Shown in pieces: positions 6,012 through 11,257 of a stretch of DNA of 11,257 bases. Under the pieces are notes generated by a model. It had not been told where the DNA came from. It was given only the letters and a program-made list of their open reading frames with translations, and searched no databases. The position numbers were made by a program, and so were the translations under genes. Every line of letters begins with the position of its first letter. The stretch's first letter is position 1. The stretch is from Bacteroidales bacterium (lineage in GTDB: Bacteria > Bacteroidota > Bacteroidia > Bacteroidales > UBA932), in assembly GCA_017631875.1 (NCBI GenBank), contig JAGBSL010000068.1:1-11257 (forward strand), in the 5' to 3' direction.

Positions 6012-6848
6012 TTATGATGCCTTTGAGGTGCCTTCGTCGGTCTTTTTGCGTCCGGTGAAGTTGTCCATCGCATGGTAAAGGCCTATCACCTGTCCGAAGA
6101 ACCAGTCGAATACCTTTGTAGGAAGGACGGTCTGCCAGAAGCGGATGAAGTGGAATCCGAATGGGATGCCGCGGAATCTTGTGTTACGCTCGATTGCGCG
6201 CATGATCCTCTTGCACACGTATTCCGGTTTGAGGATAGGGATGATGCTGGATTTCACACCGTCAAACATGCCGGTGTTTATATAATATGGAGTGACGGTT
6301 GTCACATGTACATTGCTCTTCATCTCTTCCAGTTCGATTCGTACCGAGTCTGACCATCCCGTAGCCGCCCATTTGCTGGCAGCATATACCGACATCTTCG
6401 GATTCGAAAGCATTCCGCCGGCTGATGTGATGTTGCAGATATGGCCAGAGTTGCGCTTGAGCATATCTGGAAGCATTGCACGGGCAACGAACATAGGTGC
6501 GATGGCGTTGATGTTCATCGTGCGGACGATCTCCTCCGTGGTCTGCTGGTCGAATGTCTTGTTGCTGGTCACGATGCCTGCGCAGTTGATAAGGATATCG
6601 ATCGGGCCGCAGTCCTCCACGGTCTTGCGATATGCTGCTGTGACTACATCATTATCTGCCACGTTTACCACATATCCCTTCACCTTGCCATAGCTGCTTA
6701 GCTCAGCTCGTGTCTGCTCGATTCCCGCGAGGTTGATGTCCCATATGATGAAGCGCTTGGCTCCTCTCTCCAGAGCCATGCGTCCCATGATCTTTCCGAT
6801 GCCGGATGCGCCTCCGGTGATTAGTACGTTTGCGTTTTCGAATTTCAT
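6012..6848 (-). CDS. Short-chain dehydrogenase/reductase, RDH10/17-beta-HSD11-like
   Basis: A 278-residue classical SDR with TGGASGIG cofactor motif (11-18), NCAG (88-91), N114, S142, and YAASK (Y155, K159). Asp37 at the end of the second strand (WDIN) suggests NAD(H) preference. After the core it has TPYYINTGMFDGVK, LKPEYVCKRIMRAI (206-219) and a hydrophobic C-terminal segment (about 229-262). This layout recalls the SDR16C group of animal retinol and 17-beta-hydroxysteroid dehydrogenases, which act on lipid alcohols at membranes. The inferred reaction is a long-chain or isoprenoid alcohol to the aldehyde, which the adjoining class-3 aldehyde dehydrogenase could oxidise to the acid. The last residues (GRKKTDEGTSKAS) are a polar tail. 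It is the first gene of the pair, with its own promoter at 6905-6936. Confidence 0.88.
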   Translation of the reverse strand: MKFENANVLITGGASGIGKIMGRMALERGAKRFIIWDINLAGIEQTRAELSSYGKVKGYVVNVADNDVVTAAYRKTVEDCGPIDILINCAGIVTSNKTFDQQTTEEIVRTMNINAIAPMFVARAMLPDMLKRNSGHICNITSAGGMLSNPKMSVYAASKWAATGWSDSVRIELEEMKSNVHVTTVTPYYINTGMFDGVKSSIIPILKPEYVCKRIMRAIERNTRFRGIPFGFHFIRFWQTVLPTKVFDWFFGQVIGLYHAMDNFTGRKKTDEGTSKAS

Positions 6849-6904
6849 GATTCTGCTTGTTGAAGTTTATAGTTTGCCGCCAGTTCAGGTCCGTAGCGGG
6901 GCTG

Positions 6905-6936
6905 CAAAGGTATACCAATAAAAATGCCGCCCGCAA
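6905..6936 (-). promoter_or_regulatory. Promoter of the dehydrogenase/aldehyde dehydrogenase unit
   Basis: On the minus strand TACCTTTG (6912-6905) is an exact -7 match. A TTG (6936-6934) lies 21 bases upstream, the spacing expected for the Bacteroidota -33 element. The leader before the ATG at 6848 would be about 50 bases. This is the best-supported promoter in the window. Its -33 element lies in the loop of the upstream kdsC terminator. Confidence 0.6.
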
Positions 6937-6948
6937 TCCGCGGACGGC
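6919..6948 (-). terminator. Rho-independent terminator of kdsC unit
   Basis: Read on the minus strand, GCCG and CCGC arms (6926-6929, 6931-6934) pair with GCGG and CGGC (6940-6943, 6945-6948), with one mismatch and a 5-nt loop. The sequence ATTTTTA follows. It lies 75 bases beyond the kdsC stop. A smaller GAATTCG/CGAATTC hairpin (6966-6972/6976-6982) sits between them. Confidence 0.65.
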
Positions 6949-7023
6949 TTTGTTGTGAAACGCTGGAATTCGTAGCGAATTCGTGTATTTTGTGGTGAAA
7001 TTTCCGCGATGTGTGGCGAAAAT

Positions 7024-7551
7024 CTAGAATTTTTTCTTGTATTGCTGCACGTCAAGCTCCCATTTGCCCTGGAGTTTCATGACCATCGAGATGGCCTCCC
7101 TGACGCATCCTTTGCCTCCCGGCTTGGTTGTGATAAGGTCCGCTATCGCAAGGACCTCGTCGGCTGCATCGCATGGACATACGCCGCAGCCGCATGCTAC
7201 CATAACCGGAACGTCCGGCAGGTCATCGCCTATGTACATGACCTCGTCAGCGGCAAGCGAATGCTTTGTGCAGAACTTTTCGAAGTCCTCTATCTTGGCT
7301 CGCGATCCGAGGTAGATGTCGTCGATGTTGACTCCGCAGGTCGTGAAGCGCTTGGTTATGCTTTCCGACCTTCCTCCCGTTATGATCGCAAGAGGGTAGT
7401 CCTTCATGCTTGCCATGCGTACGGCCATCGAGTCTTTTGCGTCGAAGGTGCGATACAGTTCACCGCTGCAGTCGGCCAGTATGCCGCCGTCGGTGTACAC
7501 GCCGTCCACATCAAACGCGAATGCCTTTATCTTCCTGAGCCTGTCTTCCAT
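7024..7551 (-). CDS. kdsC: 3-deoxy-D-manno-octulosonate 8-phosphate phosphatase
   Basis: A 175-residue HAD-superfamily phosphatase without a cap domain, the normal length of KdsC. Motif I is FDVDGVYTDG (D14 nucleophile, D16). Motif II is IITGGRSE (T58), Lys86 may serve as motif III, and motif IV is GDDLPD (D109/D110). GGKGCVREA (145-153) is the conserved C-terminal glycine-rich segment that covers the active site in this group. The enzyme removes phosphate from Kdo-8-phosphate in the cytoplasm, giving Kdo for the inner core of LPS, which supports a Gram-negative host. No other Kdo gene is adjacent. It begins six bases after the DUF3467 gene and is presumably co-transcribed with it. The lysine-rich end (QQYKKKF) is followed directly by the TAG stop. 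Confidence 0.92.
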   Translation of the reverse strand: MEDRLRKIKAFAFDVDGVYTDGGILADCSGELYRTFDAKDSMAVRMASMKDYPLAIITGGRSESITKRFTTCGVNIDDIYLGSRAKIEDFEKFCTKHSLAADEVMYIGDDLPDVPVMVACGCGVCPCDAADEVLAIADLITTKPGGKGCVREAISMVMKLQGKWELDVQQYKKKF

Positions 7552-7557
7552 ACTGGC

Positions 7558-7866
7558 TTATGACTTTGCTCCGCCGCCGAATCCACCCATAGGGAATCCA
7601 GGCTTAGGCTCGCCTCCGAGGGCGATCTGGCCGTGCTGGCTCTCGTATTTGTTGATGTTGTCCTGGAGAGCGAGGAAGAGTCTCTTTGCGTGCTCGGGAT
7701 TCATGATTATCCTGTTGTGTACCTCCGGCTTAGGGAGTCCCGGAAGCATTGATGCGAAGTCGAGGACGAACTCGCTGCGCGAATGTGTAATGATAGCGAG
7801 GTTTGAGTATGTTCCCTTTGCTACGTCGCTTTTCAGCTCGATGCTGAAATCTTTTTCGTTTGCCAT
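7558..7866 (-). CDS. DUF3467 family protein
   Basis: A 102-residue protein I recognise as the small Bacteroidota DUF3467 family. Typical features are the YSNLAIITHSRSEFVLDFA segment (about residues 20-38), PEVHNRIIMNPEHAKRLFLALQDNI (47-71), and a flexible tail rich in Gly and Pro. It has no signal peptide or membrane segment, so it is likely cytoplasmic. The family's function is not established. The start ATG at 7866 gives MANEKDF, and the upstream bases are AT-rich without a clear Shine-Dalgarno sequence. It is the first gene of a pair with kdsC and is divergent from the UbiA-type gene, sharing a palindromic promoter region with it. Confidence 0.85.
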   Translation of the reverse strand: MANEKDFSIELKSDVAKGTYSNLAIITHSRSEFVLDFASMLPGLPKPEVHNRIIMNPEHAKRLFLALQDNINKYESQHGQIALGGEPKPGFPMGGFGGGAKS

Positions 7867-7908
7867 ATTATTTAAGTTAATTTGTCGATTAAAATGTATT
7901 CAATATCA

Positions 7909-7937
7909 CAAAATTAATCAAAATTACTGTAATTTTG
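7909..7937. promoter_or_regulatory. Divergent promoter region with palindromic operator-like site
   Basis: The octamer CAAAATTA occurs at 7909-7916 and 7919-7926, and its complement TAATTTTG at 7930-7937. Each is an exact TAnnTTTG match: two for the minus strand (DUF3467-kdsC) and one for the plus strand (UbiA-type gene, ATG at 7959). CAAAATTAC (7919-7927) and GTAATTTTG (7929-7937) form a perfect 9-bp palindrome around a single central T. No -33 TTG is clear for any of the three. The two directions must share or compete for this 29-bp stretch. Confidence 0.5.
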
Positions 7938-7958
7938 CGTCACTTAAAACATAAAACT

Positions 7959-8960
7959 ATGAATAAACTCAGATTCTGGTTCAATAACGCAAGGCCTATC
8001 TCATTGCCGCAGAGCATGTTGCCTGCATTGACGGCCGTAGCCTTGTCTTACAGCAGGGCAGATGGCGCACAGTTTTCCTGGCTGGCTGCAATAGCTTCCC
8101 TTTTCGGTGTTATGCTTCTGCATCTTGGTATGAATCTTCTTGATGACTGGTTCGACTATAAGAAAGGGTCGGCTCAGGCGCGTGAGCAGGTGGCCAACGA
8201 GGGATTCAGGGGTAGGATGATCAAATATCCATACCTGACCTCAGGCGAGGCGACGCCGAAGCAGCTTCTCGCTGCTGTGGGCGTCTTTCTTGCGCTTGCT
8301 GCCGTGATGGGTGCAGTTGTGATTCTTGTCAGGGGATGGATAATTCTCGGATGGGTAGTTGCAACGCTGATTCTTGGCGTGTCATACTCTGGAGGCCCTC
8401 TCAAGCTTGGTTTCAGAGGATTAGGGGAGCTTGTAATCTTCCTGATGTTCGGACCTATGATGATGACTGGAGTATATTATGCGATCACAGGCACTGTGGA
8501 TATGAAGATCACATGGCTTTCGATTGCAGTGGGACTTCTGGTAACCAATATCGTGTATTCTCACTCTGTACTTGACTCTATTCCGGATGCGAAGATGGGC
8601 AAGAAGACCATGGCGCACCTGATGGGAGGCCCTAAGGGTCAGATCTTCCTGTCTGCCCTTATCAATACTGTTCCATATATCATGGTAGTGGTTGCCGTTA
8701 TACTTAAGCAGCTTCATGTGGCTTATCTCGCTGTTCTTCTGGTACTTCCGGTATCGCTGTGGCTGGTGAAGTCTCTCAACGACCATGTTACCGGAAAGGA
8801 GGTTGACCTTGAGCCAAGGAAGTGGATGGGCAATATGGGTGACTGGGAAAAGTATAAGCAGGCAGGCATCGCATGGTTCCTTCTCCGCTGGCTTACTGCG
8901 AGAAATATTGTGACCCGTTTCTGCTTGATAATCATTGTTGTAAATCTCATTTTTGGATAA
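7959..8960 (+). CDS. UbiA-family prenyltransferase
   Basis: A 333-residue integral membrane protein with about nine hydrophobic segments. Two aspartate-rich motifs typical of UbiA prenyltransferases are present: NLLDDWFDYKKG (59-70, with N59, D63, D66) and D206-SIPD210 followed by AKMGKKT. These bind Mg2+ and the prenyl diphosphate. The family transfers a polyprenyl chain to an aromatic or glycerol-type acceptor in the cytoplasmic membrane. A MenA-like role in menaquinone synthesis is possible, but the first motif and the extra loop (71-95) differ from typical MenA and no men gene is nearby, so I give no symbol. The ATG at 7959 is preferred to a TTG start at 7935 that would lie inside the promoter box. 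The stop is one base before the radical SAM gene, which implies coupled expression. Confidence 0.85.
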   Translation: MNKLRFWFNNARPISLPQSMLPALTAVALSYSRADGAQFSWLAAIASLFGVMLLHLGMNLLDDWFDYKKGSAQAREQVANEGFRGRMIKYPYLTSGEATPKQLLAAVGVFLALAAVMGAVVILVRGWIILGWVVATLILGVSYSGGPLKLGFRGLGELVIFLMFGPMMMTGVYYAITGTVDMKITWLSIAVGLLVTNIVYSHSVLDSIPDAKMGKKTMAHLMGGPKGQIFLSALINTVPYIMVVVAVILKQLHVAYLAVLLVLPVSLWLVKSLNDHVTGKEVDLEPRKWMGNMGDWEKYKQAGIAWFLLRWLTARNIVTRFCLIIIVVNLIFG

Positions 8961-8961
8961 T

Positions 8962-9852
8962 ATGAAGAAACTCTTTTATCTGGGCTGGTGGTTCCTCCGT
9001 GCCCGTCTGTTCGGTCGCAAGGCTCCGCTCCAGACCGTTCTGTTCATATCCGACATCTGCAACCTCAGGTGCAAGCACTGCAGCGTGTATGAGCTCAAGA
9101 ACCCTCACAATATGACCTATGAGCAGGTGCGCGAGCATCTGCAGTATTCATATGACCTCGGTTCCCGATTCGTGGACTTCGAAGGTGGCGAGGTGACCAT
9201 CTGGAAGGACGGTGACAAGCGCATCAATGACCTCATTGATCTGGCCAAGGAGATCGGCTTCTTCTCATGCACGATAACCACTAATGCGCAGCTGCCTTTC
9301 GCAGGAAGCAAGGCGGATTCGATATGGGTTAGCCTTGACGGTGCGGGATCATATCATGAGGAAGTGCGTGGAAAGGGCACATTCGCAAAGCTTGAGAAGA
9401 ATATCGCAGAATGTGGTCATAAGCATTTGAGCGTCAATATGGTAGTGAATACGCTGAACTACACTGCAGTCGAGGATACGATCGAGTACGCAAAGAATAA
9501 TCCTGCCATCGAGCAGATCTCGATAAACTTCCATACTCCATTCGAGGGTACGGAATATCTTGCACTCGACATGGACAAGCGTGCGGAGATCATCGACAAG
9601 GTTCTCGAGTACAAGAAGAAGGGTTATCCGATCATGAACTCAAAGTCCGGTCTTAAACTGATGAAGACCAATCAGTTCAAGAGAAGATGCTGGGTGACCA
9701 ACTTCATCTATCCGGACGGAAAGAGGGGACTTTGCATCGGTGACGGAACCGAGACTTGTGACAAGTGCGGATTCTGTATGGCCGGAGAAATGGCGTCTGT
9801 TTTTGCCTTCAAACCTGATACTATATTTGCTGGCCTTAAACTGAGGGCATAA
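8962..9852 (+). CDS. Radical SAM protein with SPASM/twitch-like C-terminus
   Basis: A 296-residue protein. CNLRCKHC (C33, C37, C40) is the CxxxCxxC motif binding the radical SAM 4Fe-4S cluster, and FEGGE (73-77) is the SAM-binding GGE motif. At the C-terminus C243-x9-G-x4-C258 matches the opening of the SPASM/twitch signature, followed by C266, C269 and C272 (CxxCxxC). This suggests one auxiliary iron-sulfur cluster. The N-terminus (KLFYLGWWFLRARLFG) is aromatic, basic and possibly membrane-associating. The ATG at 8962 is one base after the UbiA-type stop; a TTG three codons earlier is less likely. SPASM enzymes often modify peptides, but twitch types also act on small molecules. With a prenyltransferase next door, a lipid or quinone substrate is an inference. 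The specific reaction is unknown. Confidence 0.85.
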   Translation: MKKLFYLGWWFLRARLFGRKAPLQTVLFISDICNLRCKHCSVYELKNPHNMTYEQVREHLQYSYDLGSRFVDFEGGEVTIWKDGDKRINDLIDLAKEIGFFSCTITTNAQLPFAGSKADSIWVSLDGAGSYHEEVRGKGTFAKLEKNIAECGHKHLSVNMVVNTLNYTAVEDTIEYAKNNPAIEQISINFHTPFEGTEYLALDMDKRAEIIDKVLEYKKKGYPIMNSKSGLKLMKTNQFKRRCWVTNFIYPDGKRGLCIGDGTETCDKCGFCMAGEMASVFAFKPDTIFAGLKLRA

Positions 9853-9867
9853 TTCAAAATAATTTGT

Positions 9868-9875
9868 TATCTTTG
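9868..9875 (+). promoter_or_regulatory. Candidate promoter of valS
   Basis: TATCTTTG is an exact TAnnTTTG match. It would start transcription near 9881 and give a leader of about 110 bases. Its last three bases are part of the left arm of the hairpin at 9873-9914. No TTG at -33 is obvious. Confidence 0.5.
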
Positions 9876-9914
9876 TACGATATTGTGCGCTAATGTGTGC
9901 ATGATATCGTACAA
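9873..9914 (+). terminator. Long hairpin after the radical SAM gene, overlapping the valS promoter
   Basis: TTGTACGATAT (9873-9883) pairs perfectly with ATATCGTACAA (9904-9914). The stem continues inward through 9884-9890 with 9897-9903 using G-U pairs, to a 6-nt loop: 18 bp in all. The following TTGTTTTATC is a weak T-rich tail, so it could end the UbiA/radical SAM transcript. In RNA starting from the 9868 promoter only the inner part would remain, as a 5'-terminal hairpin. Confidence 0.5.
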
Positions 9915-9923
9915 TTGTTTTAT

Positions 9924-9954
9924 CACTGTCATGTCGAGCGAAGTCGAGACATCT
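9924..9954 (+). repeat. Dispersed palindromic repeat, copy 2
   Basis: It has the same ends as the copy at 4521-4559 (there on the other strand): CACTGTCATGTCGAGCGA joined directly to AGTCGAGACATCT, without the central eight bases. ATGTC (9931-9935) pairs with GACAT (9948-9952). It lies in the leader of valS between promoter and start codon. Confidence 0.7.
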
Positions 9955-9991
9955 GAAAATTGATTAATTGAATAAAAAAAGATACAGATTT

Positions 9992-11257
9992 ATGGAACTG
10001 CCAGCAAAGTATGATCCTGCCTTGACGGAGGATAAATGGTATGCCTATTGGCTTGAGAACAAGTTTTTCCACTCTGAACCAGATGAGAGGGAGCCTTATA
10101 CAATCGTGATTCCGCCACCTAACGTGACAGGTATCCTGCACATGGGACACGTGCTTAACAATACATTGAACGACGTTCTTGTCCGCAAGGCAAGAATGGA
10201 CGGTAAGAACGCTTGCTGGGTTCCTGGTACAGATCACGCTTCTATCGCTACTGAAAATAAGGTGGTTCAGAAGCTTGCAGCAGAGGGAATTAAGAAGGAA
10301 GATCTTACTCGTGAGGAGTTCCTCAAGCATGCGTGGGAGTGGAAGGAGAAGCACGGAGGCATCATCCTCAGCCAGCTCCGCAAGCTCGGTGCATCATGTG
10401 ACTGGGACAGGACAAAGTTCACCATGGACCCAGAACTCAGTGACGCTGTAATCAGCACATTCGTATATTTCTACAACAAGGGTTACATCTACAGAGGTGT
10501 CCGTATGGTGAACTGGGACCCTGTAGGTCTTACTGCCGTTTCTGACGAGGAGGTTATCCACAAGGATACAGTCAGCAAGTTCTACCACATGAGATATTTC
10601 ATCTCAGACGGCAATGGAAACCCTACCGACAAGTATATCATCATCGCAACAACCCGTCCTGAGACAATCATGGCGGATGCTGCTGTCTGCGTAAACCCTG
10701 CAGATGAGAGATACCACTGGCTTAAGGGCAAGAAGGTGCTTATTCCATTGATCAACAAGGAGATTCCTATAATCGAGGACAGCTATGTTGCTATGGACTT
10801 CGGTACAGGATGTCTTAAGGTTACTCCAGCACACGACGTAAACGACTATGAGATCGGTATGCGCCACAACCTGCCTGTTCTCGACATCATCGACGACCAC
10901 GGCCGTCTCAATGAGAAGGCTCAGATCCTCGTAGGAGAGGACCGCTTCGATGCCCGCAAGAAGATCGTGAAGATGCTTGAGGAGGCTGGAAACCTCGAGA
11001 AGATGGAGGATTATACTTCTCCAGTAGGTTATTCTGAGAGAACAAACGCTGTTATCGAGCCAAGACTTTCAATGCAGTGGTTCCTTAAGATGGAAGCGCT
11101 TGCAAAGGACGCTCTCGAGTCAGTTGAGAGCGGTGCTGTAAAGCTCATTCCAGACAAATACCGTAACACATACCGTCACTGGATGGAGAATGTCCGTGAC
11201 TGGTGTATCTCCCGCCAGCTTTGGTGGGGCCAGCGTATCCCTGCATACTATCTTCCT
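9992..11257 (+). CDS. valS: Valyl-tRNA synthetase, 5' part
   Basis: The first 422 codons of a class I aminoacyl-tRNA synthetase, open at the right edge. [13 protein letters not shown] contains the HIGH signature as HMGH (50-53). WVPGTDHAS (76-84) is typical of ValS. TTRPET (220-225) and the region to about residue 345 form the CP1 editing domain that clears mischarged Thr-t[20 protein letters not shown] (404-420) returns to the catalytic core. Full-length ValS has about 870-900 residues, so the KMSKS loop, anticodon-binding domain and C-terminal coiled coil are outside the window. The start ATG is preceded by AT-rich sequence with no strong Shine-Dalgarno. Codon use is strongly biased, as expected for a highly expressed essential gene. 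No T-box element is seen in the leader. Confidence 0.96.
   Translation, partial: MELPAKYDPALTEDKWYAYWLENKFFHSEPDEREPYTIVIPPPNVTGILHMGHVLNNTLNDVLVRKARMDGKNACWVPGTDHASIATENKVVQKLAAEGIKKEDLTREEFLKHAWEWKEKHGGIILSQLRKLGASCDWDRTKFTMDPELSDAVISTFVYFYNKGYIYRGVRMVNWDPVGLTAVSDEEVIHKDTVSKFYHMRYFISDGNGNPTDKYIIIATTRPETIMADAAVCVNPADERYHWLKGKKVLIPLINKEIPIIEDSYVAMDFGTGCLKVTPAHDVNDYEIGMRHNLPVLDIIDDHGRLNEKAQILVGEDRFDARKKIVKMLEEAGNLEKMEDYTSPVGYSERTNAVIEPRLSMQWFLKMEALAKDALESVESGAVKLIPDKYRNTYRHWMENVRDWCISRQLWWGQRIPAYYLP

Noticed and set aside
7009..7954. Long plus-strand open frames (184 and 182 codons) opposite kdsC and DUF3467
   Set aside because: They mirror two well-recognised minus-strand genes codon for codon, show no protein family character, and the second crosses the divergent promoter.
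9853..9991. T-box or amino-acid-responsive leader before valS
   Set aside because: No T-box core sequence or specifier-loop layout is present, and the element is not typical of Bacteroidota.

Overview
The window looks like chromosomal DNA of a Bacteroidota bacterium, probably order Bacteroidales. Candidate promoters follow the Bacteroidota -7 pattern TAnnTTTG rather than a sigma70 -10 box, Shine-Dalgarno sequences are weak or absent, and the gene content fits: a DUF3467 protein, KdsC for Kdo/LPS synthesis, Maf, a CpsB/CapC-type PHP protein, and a UbiA prenyltransferase beside a radical SAM enzyme. The genus cannot be fixed from this stretch. Most of the window reads as ordinary core and envelope chromosome. 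The left end is the most accessory-looking part.

Layout from left to right. Bases 1-416 hold no convincing gene. They carry a promoter-like box followed by a rho-independent terminator with no ORF between them (a possible small RNA), a block of consecutive hairpins enclosed by 8-bp inverted ends, and an 11-bp hairpin. Next come three minus-strand transcription blocks. (1) A LemA-like membrane-anchored protein (1575-2096) and a three-helix membrane protein (417-1562). (2) A secreted protein of unknown function (3422-4441), Maf nucleotide pyrophosphatase (2837-3418) and a PHP-family phosphoesterase (2172-2837), packed head to tail with a 3-base gap and then a 1-base overlap. (3) A short-chain dehydrogenase (6012-6848) followed by a class-3 aldehyde dehydrogenase (4592-5983). 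A fourth minus-strand block is DUF3467 (7558-7866) and kdsC (7024-7551). Divergent from it, on the plus strand, are a UbiA-family prenyltransferase (7959-8960) and a radical SAM/SPASM-like protein (8962-9852), one base apart. Plus-strand valS starts at 9992 and runs off the right edge after 422 codons.

How the genes may work together. The dehydrogenase and aldehyde dehydrogenase look like a two-step alcohol to aldehyde to acid pathway for a long-chain or isoprenoid-type substrate. KdsC supplies Kdo for LPS. Maf removes non-canonical nucleotides. The UbiA and radical SAM pair suggests a membrane prenyl-lipid or quinone pathway whose product cannot be read from the sequence. A palindromic dispersed repeat occurs downstream of the aldehyde dehydrogenase gene (4521-4559, with a 27-bp tandem duplication of part of it to 4593) and again in the valS leader (9924-9954).

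No complete mobile element, CRISPR array, rRNA or tRNA gene was found. The observations most worth pursuing are the UbiA/radical SAM pair, the LemA-like two-gene module, the orphan RNA candidate and structured block at the left end, and the promoters fused to palindromes at 7909-7937 and 9868-9914.
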